Below are positions 57,069-64,000 of a DNA stretch of 64,000 nucleotides, piece by piece. Position 1 is the first letter of the stretch; each line of letters starts with the position of its first letter. The notes under the pieces were generated by a model that was not told the origin of the DNA, made no database searches, and worked only from the letters and a program-made list of their open reading frames with translations. The stretch is from Clostridium sp. JN-9. GTDB taxonomy: Bacteria; Bacillota; Clostridia; Clostridiales; Clostridiaceae. Position numbers and translations under genes: made by a program. Location of the stretch: the NCBI RefSeq assembly GCF_004103695.1, contig NZ_CP035280.1:2728001-2792000 (forward strand). The letters are read 5' to 3'.

Positions 57069-57773
57069 ATGAATAATGAACAAAATAAAACTATATTGTT
57101 AGTTGAAGATGAGAAATCAATTAGAGGATTTATAAAAATAAATTTACAGAGAAATGACTTTTTAGTAATTGAAGCAGCAAGCGGTGAAGAAGCTTTAAGT
57201 AAAATGCACACTCAGAAAATAGATTTGGCCATTCTTGATGTTATGCTTCCTGGAATAGATGGTTATCATGTTTGTAAAGAAATAAGGGAAGCCTATCCAC
57301 AAGTGGGCATTATAATGCTTACAGCTAAGAGCCAGGATATGGATAAGATTATAGGTCTTGAATTTGGTGCTGATGACTATATGATTAAGCCTTTTAATCC
57401 ACTGGAGCTTGTACTTAGAGTAAAAGCACTAATAAGACGTACAGGTAATACTACAGATAACAGCAGTGAAAATATTTTAATCCATGGTCCTTTTAAAATT
57501 GAAGTAGATGCTCAAAGAGCATATAAAAATGACATAGAGCTTGACCTCACTCCTAAGGAATATATGCTTTTAAAAATATTTATTGAAAATGCAGGCAAAG
57601 CTTTAAAAAGGGATGATCTGCTGGATATGGCATGGGGATATAATTTTATGGGTGATTCAAAGTTAGTTGACGTAAATATAAGAAGATTAAGATCTAAAAT
57701 TGAAGATGATGCCTCAAACCCAACCTTTATTGAAACTGTATGGGGAACTGGTTACAGATGGCATAAGAATTAA
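57069..57773 (+). CDS. OmpR/PhoP-family response regulator
   Basis: A 234-residue regulator: receiver domain (1-120) with acidic pair ILLVEDEKS, phosphorylated Asp in LAILDVMLPGIDGY, Thr in IIMLTAKSQ and Lys in YMIKPFNPLEL; then a winged-helix DNA-binding domain (about 135-232) with LTPKEYMLLKIFIENAG and VDVNIRRLRSKIEDD. ATG 57069 follows AAGGGGGAAG. It lies 19 bases before its histidine kinase. Close to PhoP/WalR-type regulators, but a specific role is not proven by sequence. Confidence 0.92.
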   Translation: MNNEQNKTILLVEDEKSIRGFIKINLQRNDFLVIEAASGEEALSKMHTQKIDLAILDVMLPGIDGYHVCKEIREAYPQVGIIMLTAKSQDMDKIIGLEFGADDYMIKPFNPLELVLRVKALIRRTGNTTDNSSENILIHGPFKIEVDAQRAYKNDIELDLTPKEYMLLKIFIENAGKALKRDDLLDMAWGYNFMGDSKLVDVNIRRLRSKIEDDASNPTFIETVWGTGYRWHKN

Positions 57774-57792
57774 CTTTAAGGATGGTTTTATA

Positions 57793-59181
57793 ATGAAAAG
57801 CATTAAAACCCGTTTAGTGGGAAACTTTATGTTATTGATAGTTGTAACTATTGCAGTTTTAGAAATACTTTTGCTTAATGCAGTAAAATATTACTATTAC
57901 AACAACATAGAGGATATCCTTACAAATCAGATTAAAATATCATCAGATTTTTATTCAAGATATTTCAGCAGTTCTACACTGCAGGAAAATTTAATAGACA
58001 ACGTGGATGTATTTTGGGAACAAACTCCTGCTGAAGTACAGATAGCCGATACTGAAGGAAATGTGTTAATGGATTCCATAGGAGTACTGCCTAAGGAAAA
58101 AATTCAGACTGATGATTTTAAAAAAGCTTTAAAGGGTTCAAAGGGCTTGTGGGTGGGCTCTGTAAGCTATGATAAATATAAGGTAATGACAGTTTCTTAT
58201 CCATTAAAATCCAATGATAAGATTATAGGAGTATTAAGATTTACTTCCAGTTTAAAGGATGTTGAAAAGCTAATAGAAAAAGTTACATTTGTTTTTATTG
58301 CTGCTGGTATAATTGTCATAATTCTTGCTGGCTTACTTGGAGTATTTCTTTCAAATACAATAACGGAGCCATTAAAAGAAGTAACGGATTCAGCCCAGAA
58401 AATGGCGGGAGGAAACTTTACTGCAAGAGTTCCAAGAAAATATGATGATGAAATTGGTAAGCTATCTGATACTTTAAACTATATGGCAGATGAAGTATTA
58501 AAAAGAGAACAGCTGAAAAATGATTTTATATCCTCTGTATCCCATGAGCTTAGGACTCCCCTTACCTCAATTCGGGGCTGGGCTATAACTTTAAAAAGCG
58601 GTGATCTGTCAGATAAAGATATGATTTCTGACGGCCTCAATATTATTGATGAAGAGGGTGAAAGGCTTTCCGGTATGGTTGAAGAGCTATTAGATTTTTC
58701 AAAGCTCATATCTGGAAAAACAAAATTAAAAATTCAGCAGTGCAATATTATTGACATAATTAATAAAGTACACAAGCAGCTTACTCCAAGAGCAGAAAGA
58801 GAGAATATTAATTTTACAGTAAGCTATGACCCTGATCTGCCCTATATAAATATTGATAAAAACAGAATTATTCAGGTATTAATTAATGTATTGGATAATG
58901 CCTTCAAATTTGTTGGTAAAGATGCAAAGGTTACGCTAACTGCTACTTATGATAGCAGCTATATAATTATTGTCATAGAAGATAATGGATGCGGAATTTC
59001 AAAAGAAGAACTGCCAAAAGTAAAAGAAAAATTCTATAAGGGTAAAAGCAGTAAATCACAAAACGGCATAGGTCTATCCATTTGCGATGAAATAATAAGT
59101 CAGCATAATGGCATACTGCAGATTGACAGTGAATTAAATGTTGGAACTAAAGTCAGCATTTGCTTACCACTAGAGAATTGA
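57793..59181 (+). CDS. Membrane sensor histidine kinase
   Basis: A 462-residue kinase. Two membrane helices (about 9-32 and 165-187) enclose an extracytoplasmic sensor of about 130 residues. A HAMP domain (about 188-240), HisKA with the phosphorylated His in FISSVSHELRTPLTSI, and an HATPase domain with N box NVLDNAFKF, G1 IEDNGCGIS and G2 NGIGLSICDEII complete it. The ATG at 57793 follows AAGGATGG; an upstream frame overlapping the regulator has no RBS. It pairs with the preceding regulator. Signal unknown. Confidence 0.92.
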   Translation: MKSIKTRLVGNFMLLIVVTIAVLEILLLNAVKYYYYNNIEDILTNQIKISSDFYSRYFSSSTLQENLIDNVDVFWEQTPAEVQIADTEGNVLMDSIGVLPKEKIQTDDFKKALKGSKGLWVGSVSYDKYKVMTVSYPLKSNDKIIGVLRFTSSLKDVEKLIEKVTFVFIAAGIIVIILAGLLGVFLSNTITEPLKEVTDSAQKMAGGNFTARVPRKYDDEIGKLSDTLNYMADEVLKREQLKNDFISSVSHELRTPLTSIRGWAITLKSGDLSDKDMISDGLNIIDEEGERLSGMVEELLDFSKLISGKTKLKIQQCNIIDIINKVHKQLTPRAERENINFTVSYDPDLPYINIDKNRIIQVLINVLDNAFKFVGKDAKVTLTATYDSSYIIIVIEDNGCGISKEELPKVKEKFYKGKSSKSQNGIGLSICDEIISQHNGILQIDSELNVGTKVSICLPLEN

Positions 59182-59193
59182 GGTGGACATAAA

Positions 59194-60729
59194 ATGAAAA
59201 AGTTTATTTTATTTTGCTTACTTTTTATATTTCCATTAAATTTTATATTAACAGGATGTACCCCTATAAATTTGTATGAATCCACTGAAAAGATATTAAC
59301 TCCCGGAAATAATTCCATACCAATAGAAGGTAAATGGAAAATTACCAGATCCATAATACCCGGCAATGTGAATAAATCAAAGCTGGAAGTGGACAAATTA
59401 ATTGGTAAAACAGCAGAATTCAGCAGATCAATGGCTGTTGTAGGGGATGAAGTGTGTAAAAATCCAAGATATAAAGTTAAAGTTGTAAATTCCAACAGCT
59501 ACTTTGTTTACCAGTACAAACTAAGAGCCAGTGATATTGGACTAAAATCAGATAAAGTGCAGATTATATCTGTATTTAATGATAATAATCTTTTTTACAG
59601 CTTCGTTAAGGATAAAGATAATCATATTATGCTTTATGTAGATGGAATATTTTATTGTTTAAATAAAATTTCAGATAAAGGTGACTTTGTTCAGGATGAT
59701 GATGCGGATTCAACTATTAATAACAAGCTTACAAATGATTCTAAAGTATTAAAAACCGGAATTCTGCTTGGTCTAAGATATACAAAGAGTTCAAAATATG
59801 ATATCCCCGGTGCTAGTGAAAAAGAACAGACAGAAACTGATTATAGAACTTTGTGGATAAGCTCTAATAATAAATCCATTAACGATGTTTATGAAACAAA
59901 TGATTTATTTGTACCAAGAAAAAATGGCTTTTGGAAAGTAGGAGTTAAAAGAGAGGTTACTAGTCAGTATGTGCAGGATAATTTATTTGCATATCCTGTA
60001 GAAACTCAGCCTCTTACAAAGGCTTTGCCCTGGGATGATGGCAATGGATTTTTAGCAAAAACTATATTATTTGTGGGCAATGATTATGTATCCACGGAAT
60101 GGAATGGCAGCGGCTATATACAGTCCACAGACAAATCCTGGAGGACTGATGCCCTTAAGGTATTGCCTATTGACAATCTAAATGTTACAAATGGTATAAA
60201 ATTAACTGATTTAATAGGCCCTACAGGAAAAGATGTAATGAAAGAATCCAGTGAAAATATTTATAATTCTCAAAACAATCAGATAAAAAGTACAATAGAA
60301 AAAACTGCCAGGGAGGATAGCTTTGCTATGGTAAGGCGTAATGGCCACTGGGTACTGCGGGGAAGACTTAACAGTATAAATGACTCTCCAAACAGTCCAT
60401 ATGTTGACTTTAATATAACTACTTCTCCCACTTCAAAATTTGTTACCTATGATGAACTTCAGGTTCCCTGGAGTGCTGTAAAAAAGGCTATACCAGATGC
60501 TGTGGATGCTTATACTTCGCCAAATAAAGATATTGCACTGATAATTGCCAAAGATACACTATACATTTATACCTTAACCAATAATGAGCTTTCAAAAGCT
60601 CCTGTTAAAAAGTATAAATTAAATCCTGGTGAATCTGTTGTCATGGCTGAATGGGTTTTAGGAAGCTATGTAGGAAAATGGCAGCAGAGTTTTGAAAGAA
60701 ATGATATAAACAAATTAGATTCAAACTAA
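59194..60729 (+). CDS. Lipoprotein of a two-component operon, unknown function
   Basis: A 511-residue exported lipoprotein: signal peptide KKFILFCLLFIFPLNFIL then lipobox LTGC (Cys about residue 22). The mature part has repeated beta-strand-like segments and two similar phrases, KNGFWKVGVKREV and RNGHWVLRGRLN, suggesting an internal duplication. No recognised family. It follows the histidine kinase by 12 bases with its own RBS (TGAGGTGG), so it belongs to the same operon and may sense or respond to the envelope signal. Confidence 0.75.
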   Translation: MKKFILFCLLFIFPLNFILTGCTPINLYESTEKILTPGNNSIPIEGKWKITRSIIPGNVNKSKLEVDKLIGKTAEFSRSMAVVGDEVCKNPRYKVKVVNSNSYFVYQYKLRASDIGLKSDKVQIISVFNDNNLFYSFVKDKDNHIMLYVDGIFYCLNKISDKGDFVQDDDADSTINNKLTNDSKVLKTGILLGLRYTKSSKYDIPGASEKEQTETDYRTLWISSNNKSINDVYETNDLFVPRKNGFWKVGVKREVTSQYVQDNLFAYPVETQPLTKALPWDDGNGFLAKTILFVGNDYVSTEWNGSGYIQSTDKSWRTDALKVLPIDNLNVTNGIKLTDLIGPTGKDVMKESSENIYNSQNNQIKSTIEKTAREDSFAMVRRNGHWVLRGRLNSINDSPNSPYVDFNITTSPTSKFVTYDELQVPWSAVKKAIPDAVDAYTSPNKDIALIIAKDTLYIYTLTNNELSKAPVKKYKLNPGESVVMAEWVLGSYVGKWQQSFERNDINKLDSN

Positions 60730-60730
60730 A

Positions 60731-60777
60731 TAATAAACAGGCTGATTTCACTTAACTGGAATAGCCTGTTTATTTTT
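60731..60777 (+). terminator. Terminator of the two-component/lipoprotein operon
   Basis: AATAAACAGGCT / AGCCTGTTTATT, 12 perfect base pairs with a long loop and a TTTTTATTT tail. Confidence 0.9.
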
Positions 60778-60847
60778 TATTTATATTTTTAGAATGAATT
60801 TATAAAAAAGACTAATAATAATTTTATAATAATTAAGGAGGTAGCCT

Positions 60848-61723
60848 ATGGATTTTGAATTTACAAATAGCTTTTTAAAAAAAATGCCCCCACAGACTCA
60901 AAATGTTCATCCAGGACTAGAGAAACTTATGGACCCACTACCTGTATTTGATGATCCGGGATATATTTCTTCAAATAAATTAAAGGGAAAGACAGCCTTA
61001 ATAACTGGTGGTGACAGCGGTATTGGAAGGGCTGTAGCCTGTGCCTATGCCAAGGAAGGTGCAGATATCTCCATTATTTATTTTAATGAACATGAAGATG
61101 CCAATGAAACCAAAAGTATTGTGGAAAGCCTTGGGAGAAAGTGTGTCCTTATTCCTGGAGATATAAGCGACGAGGATTTTTGCAAAGCTGCTGTTCAGCA
61201 GACAATAAATAAATTTAAAAAATTAGATATTCTTGTAAACAATGCCGCTGTACAGTACGTTCAAAACAGTATAGAGGATATAACAGCAGCTCAGCTGGAG
61301 AAAACATTCAAAACAAATGTCTTCAGCATGTTTTATTTATGCAAGGCAGCCATTCCCAGTTTGAAGGCTGGATCTGCAATTATTAATACAGCTTCAATAA
61401 CAGCATATAAAGGTGAAAAAACTTTAATTGATTATTCTTCTGCAAAAGGCGCCATTGTAACTTTTACAAGATCCCTGGCTTTAAGTTTATGCCCTAAACA
61501 CATCAGAGTAAATGCAGTAGCACCTGGTCCAATTTGGACTCCATTGATTCCATCAAGCTGTACTGCTGAAGAAGTGTCTCAATTTGGAACAACTTCACCT
61601 ATTGGAAGGCCTGGGCAGCCGGTAGAGCTTGCGCCTGCATATGTGTATCTTGCTTCTAAAGACTCATCCTATGTAAATGGTTCTGTAATACATGTTAATG
61701 GGGGAAGCTTTATGAGCAATTAG
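60848..61723 (+). CDS. SDR-family oxidoreductase (YhdF/general stress type)
   Basis: A 291-residue short-chain dehydrogenase with an N-terminal extension (MPPQTQNVHPGLEKLMDPLP) typical of the YhdF/YhxC/stress-protein-39 group. NAD(P) site TGGDSGIGRAVACAYA, NNAAVQ, catalytic Ser in NTASITAYKG and Tyr/Lys in DYSSAKGAI, then the PGPIWTPLIPS loop. The substrate is unknown; relatives are called glucose or ribitol dehydrogenases. RBS AAGGAGG precedes ATG 60848. It is followed by a small polar protein gene, probably on the same transcript. Confidence 0.88.
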   Translation: MDFEFTNSFLKKMPPQTQNVHPGLEKLMDPLPVFDDPGYISSNKLKGKTALITGGDSGIGRAVACAYAKEGADISIIYFNEHEDANETKSIVESLGRKCVLIPGDISDEDFCKAAVQQTINKFKKLDILVNNAAVQYVQNSIEDITAAQLEKTFKTNVFSMFYLCKAAIPSLKAGSAIINTASITAYKGEKTLIDYSSAKGAIVTFTRSLALSLCPKHIRVNAVAPGPIWTPLIPSSCTAEEVSQFGTTSPIGRPGQPVELAPAYVYLASKDSSYVNGSVIHVNGGSFMSN

Positions 61724-61751
61724 AAATATATTATAAGGAAGGAGTAATTGT

Positions 61752-61895
61752 ATGAGTAAAAATAAAAATATAAAATCTCAGAATCAAAGTAAATCAGATA
61801 ACTCAGAAAACAGCAGAAATGCTAAAAATGGTTTTATGTTCAGGGGAAATGCCAGCAAAATTGCAGCAGATCAGGGAACCAGAAATAAAAACTAG
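61752..61895 (+). CDS. Small polar hypothetical protein (47 residues)
   Basis: A 47-residue hydrophilic, basic, Asn/Lys/Ser-rich protein beginning MSKNKNIKSQNQSKSDNSEN and containing a short FMFRGNASKIAADQGTRN end. RBS AAGGAAGGAG precedes ATG 61752, 28 bases after the SDR stop, with a terminator after it. It looks intrinsically disordered, like small stress or spore-associated proteins of clostridia, but it is not an alpha/beta SASP. No family assigned. Confidence 0.6.
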   Translation: MSKNKNIKSQNQSKSDNSENSRNAKNGFMFRGNASKIAADQGTRNKN

Positions 61896-61932
61896 TTAAA
61901 ATTTCATATCTGTTAATTTCAAGGAGGCTATT

Positions 61933-61966
61933 TATAAAATGGTCTCCTTAATTTTTTATCCCTTCA
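61933..61966 (+). terminator. Terminator after the small polar protein gene
   Basis: AAGGAGGC / GTCTCCTT stem (one G-U pair), loop of about 13, then AATTTTTTAT. Confidence 0.75.
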
Positions 61967-62065
61967 TTCCATAAATTATCTTCAATTTTTTTATTTTCCT
62001 TAATTACCTCAAATTTTGCATAGTATCATGAAAATTACTCTGTTACAATGTTACATATAGCTTAA

Positions 62066-62195
62066 ACGCATAAGTTATAAATGCCGAATCTCAATTATGA
62101 GTACGGAGGAATTACAAATGGGGTGAATCTCCTCACTTATTTCAGGGGGAGTAGGGTACCTTTAACCCAAACCCGTCAACTAACTTCGGAGGCTG
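62066..62195 (+). promoter_or_regulatory. c-di-AMP riboswitch (ydaO/yuaA type)
   Basis: The 5' leader of the next gene carries the ydaO blocks in order: GCCGAATC, ACGGAGGA, AAATGGGGTGAATCTCC, CAGGGGGAGTAGGGTACC and ACCCGTCAACTAACTTCGG. This class binds cyclic di-AMP and often turns off cell-wall hydrolases and potassium transporters. The gene after it is indeed a LysM wall hydrolase. No terminator was seen between the aptamer and the RBS, so translational control or an unseen terminator is possible. Confidence 0.92.
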
Positions 62196-62213
62196 ATTAA
62201 AGGAGGAAAACAC

Positions 62214-62984
62214 ATGTTAAAATTAAACAAATTTAAAACTATTATTGCTGCTGCAGCTTTTACTTTTATGGCTGCAACTTCCGTCAAAGCTGCATCATAT
62301 CAGGTTGTTTCTGGTGATTCGCTATATTACATCGGCAAGACTTTTAATACTAATGTACAAGCTCTTATGAATGACAATGGACTGTCTGGTTATTCCATAT
62401 ACCCCGGGCAGATATTGAATGTTCCTGGTATTGATTATACTGTTAAATCTGGTGATTCATTATATTTTATTGCTAAAAGATATGGTATATCTGTTAACCT
62501 TTTGAAACTGGCAAATAACAAATGGGCAGATATGATTTATACCGGTGAAAAACTGGTTATTCCAGCAGGCGGTAACTGGACAAGTAGTCAGACAGCCGCA
62601 TCAAAAGGTGTTATCAGCTATACTTCATCAGATGTGGATCTGTTAGCAAGATTAATTACTGCAGAAGCTGGCGGAGAAAGCTATAATGCCATGGTTTCCG
62701 TTGGTGCAGTAATTGTGAACAGAGTTAAGAGTGCTGAATTCCCAAATACCATAAGCGGGGTAATTTATGATGAGCCAGGTGGATATTACCAGTTTACTCC
62801 TGTTTTAAATGGCATGATTAATAAACCTGCGTCTCAAGCTGCCATAAATGCAGCATATGATGCACTAAAAGGTACCGACCCAACCAATGGTGCTCTTTAC
62901 TTCTACGACACTACAGCTACTAACAGCTGGTTAAGATCAAAACCAGTTGCTGCAAGCATTGGCGGTTTAGTATTTGCTTATTAA
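62214..62984 (+). CDS. Secreted LysM-SleB type cell-wall hydrolase
   Basis: A 256-residue exported protein: signal peptide (cut after about residue 26, SVKA-A), two LysM domains (about 29-70, YQVVSGDSLYYIGKTF; and 74-117, YTVKSGDSLYFIAKRY) that bind peptidoglycan, and a C-terminal Hydrolase_2/SleB domain (about 140-256). The latter has LLARLITAEAGGESYNAMVS, with the catalytic Glu, and the NGALYFYDTTATNSW block. SleB-like enzymes are lytic transglycosylases of spore cortex or vegetative wall. RBS AAAGGAGG precedes ATG 62214. Control by c-di-AMP is expected from the riboswitch. Confidence 0.93.
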   Translation: MLKLNKFKTIIAAAAFTFMAATSVKAASYQVVSGDSLYYIGKTFNTNVQALMNDNGLSGYSIYPGQILNVPGIDYTVKSGDSLYFIAKRYGISVNLLKLANNKWADMIYTGEKLVIPAGGNWTSSQTAASKGVISYTSSDVDLLARLITAEAGGESYNAMVSVGAVIVNRVKSAEFPNTISGVIYDEPGGYYQFTPVLNGMINKPASQAAINAAYDALKGTDPTNGALYFYDTTATNSWLRSKPVAASIGGLVFAY

Positions 62985-62987
62985 AAT

Positions 62988-63039
62988 AGGGGCTGCCGCA
63001 TTAGCAGTTAAAACTGCTGATGCAAGGCTCATTTTTTAT
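62988..63039 (+). terminator. Terminator of the LysM-SleB gene
   Basis: A long imperfect stem, core GCATTAGCAGTT / ACTGCTGATGC with AAA loop, extended by GGGGCTGCC-like pairing, then ATTTTTTATT. Confidence 0.85.
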
Positions 63040-63051
63040 TGAAGGCTGAAA

Positions 63052-63268
63052 CTAAAGATTAAAGATTAAATAACAAAGAACAAATAATGTTGATTTTCTT
63101 ACAGAAAATCTTAAAATTCAATTTGCTGAGTGAATCATGCGTTTTAAGAACCAAGGATGGCTCTAATTACAGTTTAACTAATAGAGTTAAAAAAGGATTT
63201 GAAAAATCCAGAGCCGATAGGCTGCCCCTTAAAACCCAAAGATTAAAGTCTGTTCTTTAATCTTTCCT
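63052..63268 (+). repeat. Heptamer/hairpin repeat element, copy 4
   Basis: AAAGATT heptamers, a TTGATTTTCT...AGAAAATC hairpin, TGAGTGAATCATGCGTTTTA, ATGGCTCTAATTACAGTTTA, AAAGGATTTGAAAAATCC hairpin, GCCGATAGGCTGCC and closing heptamers. It is the same string of blocks as copies 1-3. It directly precedes the IS1595 terminal repeat (63280) with the same junction as locus 15848-15868. Confidence 0.88.
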
Positions 63269-63279
63269 GCTTTAGATAT

Positions 63280-64000
63280 ATGGCTCTTTTATTAAATAGT
63301 GTTGATAAAGTAACAAGTTCCCGTTAGGGACAGGCTAATTAAAACATATTTTAGCATTCCTCATATTTATATATGTATTTTCAATATTAATTTTACTTAT
63401 TGCTTCTATAAATATATTTATTGTAGATGAAATATTATTAAAATTAGAACTCTTTAAAAATTTGAATAGGCTTAAATAATTATTTAAATACTTTGTTGCT
63501 ACTCCTCTAAAACGGTACATCCATTCCATGCAGTCACGTCTATATTTTACTGCTTCAGAGCTATTATCAAGATATTTATTGATCTCCATTACCTTTTTTC
63601 TTTTAAAGAACATGGCAAAAAAGCTTTTCGGTCTTGAGATTACATGTTTATTTTTATTTAATAATTTTCCAATATGATTTTCCATATCCATTGCATTCAT
63701 ACGTCCCATTCCCACTGCTCTGGAATAAATATTTTTATGTGAATCCAGTGCTGTAATAACGCAGACTTTATTATTGCTGATATTAATGTAACTTACGCTT
63801 TGATCATGAACTCTCTTTTCATCATGTTCAATGCCTTTCTGTCCCTTCCGGGAGAATTTTAAGAAAAAATTTTCAAGTTCAAACTTTCCCTGCATCTTAT
63901 TTTGTTTAACCATTTTTAAAGCAGAGAGCAGCTTGTGCCTCCAGTAAAATAGTGTTACATAAGAAACGCCAATTTCCCTGGCTGCCGCCTTAAGGGATAA
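63280..64000 (-). mobile_element. IS1595-family insertion sequence, 3' part (continues past window)
   Basis: The terminal repeat TATGGCTCTTTTATT...TGTTGAT (63280-63307) bounds the element; the transposase gene fills the rest to the window edge. The other end is outside. The same terminal sequence bounds the remnant at 15291-15848. Confidence 0.8.
63335..64000 (-). pseudogene. IS1595-family transposase, open but probably inactive; 5' end outside window
   Basis: The reading frame stays open to position 64000: it begins LSLKAAAREIGVSYVTLFYW then RHKLLSALKMVKQNK, the HTH and linker of ISXO2-like transposases. The C-terminal RFRGVATKYLNNYLSLFKF block is also typical. However, the expected first catalytic motif (E-x-DE-T/S) reads GKFELENFF, and the central part around the second Asp is shortened (HVISRPKSFFAMFFKRKK). 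The enzyme therefore looks catalytically dead although no stop codon is present. An internal ATG at 63913 is not the true start. Confidence 0.78.

Noticed and set aside
61896-62065. An additional gene between the small polar protein and the riboswitch
   Set aside because: No frame with an RBS; only a terminator and AT-rich leader sequence are visible.

Overview
The window is low-GC, codes densely on both strands and looks like a chromosome segment of a Clostridium-type anaerobic Firmicute. Supporting signs are the AT-rich codon use, strong AGGAGG-type ribosome binding sites with several TTG/GTG starts, an rrn operon ordered 16S-tRNA-Ala-tRNA-Ile-23S-5S-tRNA-Asn, class III fructose-bisphosphatase, MurT/GatD, ATP-type PEP carboxykinase, GapN, a SleB-type LysM hydrolase behind a c-di-AMP riboswitch, and clostridial-style type IV pili. 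The species cannot be fixed from the sequence alone.

Layout. 1-2.5 kb: the N-terminus of methionine aminopeptidase at the left edge, a small membrane protein, an Lrp/AsnC regulator, a DUF378 protein and a SagB-type nitroreductase. 2.5-7.1 kb: a MurNAc (cell-wall sugar) salvage operon, licT-like antiterminator-murP-mupG-murQ, with a clear promoter, RAT antiterminator and terminator in front of murP. 7.2-9.6 kb: gapN overlapping a secreted ComEC-like metallo-beta-lactamase. 9.6-15.1 kb: a complete rrn operon on the minus strand, with both RNase III-type processing stems and an unusual tandem hairpin duplication in the 16S-23S spacer. 15.3-16.2 kb: a scrambled block of insertion-sequence remnants (IS1595, IS256) and a hairpin/heptamer repeat family that recurs at 35.6-36.1 and 63.05-63.27 kb.

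16.2-33.7 kb: uppP, an FUSC-type membrane protein, pckA, an EamA transporter behind two competing hairpins, a TPR protein, murT-gatD (murT apparently starting with AUU), a polysaccharide deacetylase, galE, clpB, two tandem XRE-TPR regulators, a YtxH-like protein and a DUF1232 protein. 33.9-40.7 kb: a second-type FtsH protease, rhomboid protease (apparent AUA start), HD-GYP protein, small hypotheticals, a Fur-family regulator and mntP. 40.7-49.9 kb: one type IV pilus operon, pilB-pilC-pilA-pilD-pilM-pilN-pilO and three minor pilins, with no pilT, and mntP trailing it.

50-64 kb: class D sortase and fbp behind a Fur-box-like site, plsC, a three-gene operon (22-residue-repeat protein, MoxR-type AAA+ ATPase, VWA/metallopeptidase-like protein), a two-component system plus lipoprotein with a Pho-box-like direct repeat, an SDR dehydrogenase, a small polar protein, the riboswitch-controlled LysM-SleB hydrolase, and a decayed IS1595 transposase running off the right end.

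The common theme is envelope biology: wall precursor and lipid carrier (uppP, murT/gatD), wall recycling (murP/mupG/murQ), wall cleavage or modification (LysM-SleB, deacetylase, galE), surface attachment (sortase, pili) and membrane quality control (FtsH, rhomboid). Gluconeogenesis and central carbon (pckA, fbp, gapN) are interspersed. No CRISPR array, prophage or known defence island was seen. The strongest oddities are the repeat/IS mosaic family with its heptamer tracts, the two apparent non-canonical start codons, the duplicated spacer hairpin and the MoxR-VWA-repeat operon.
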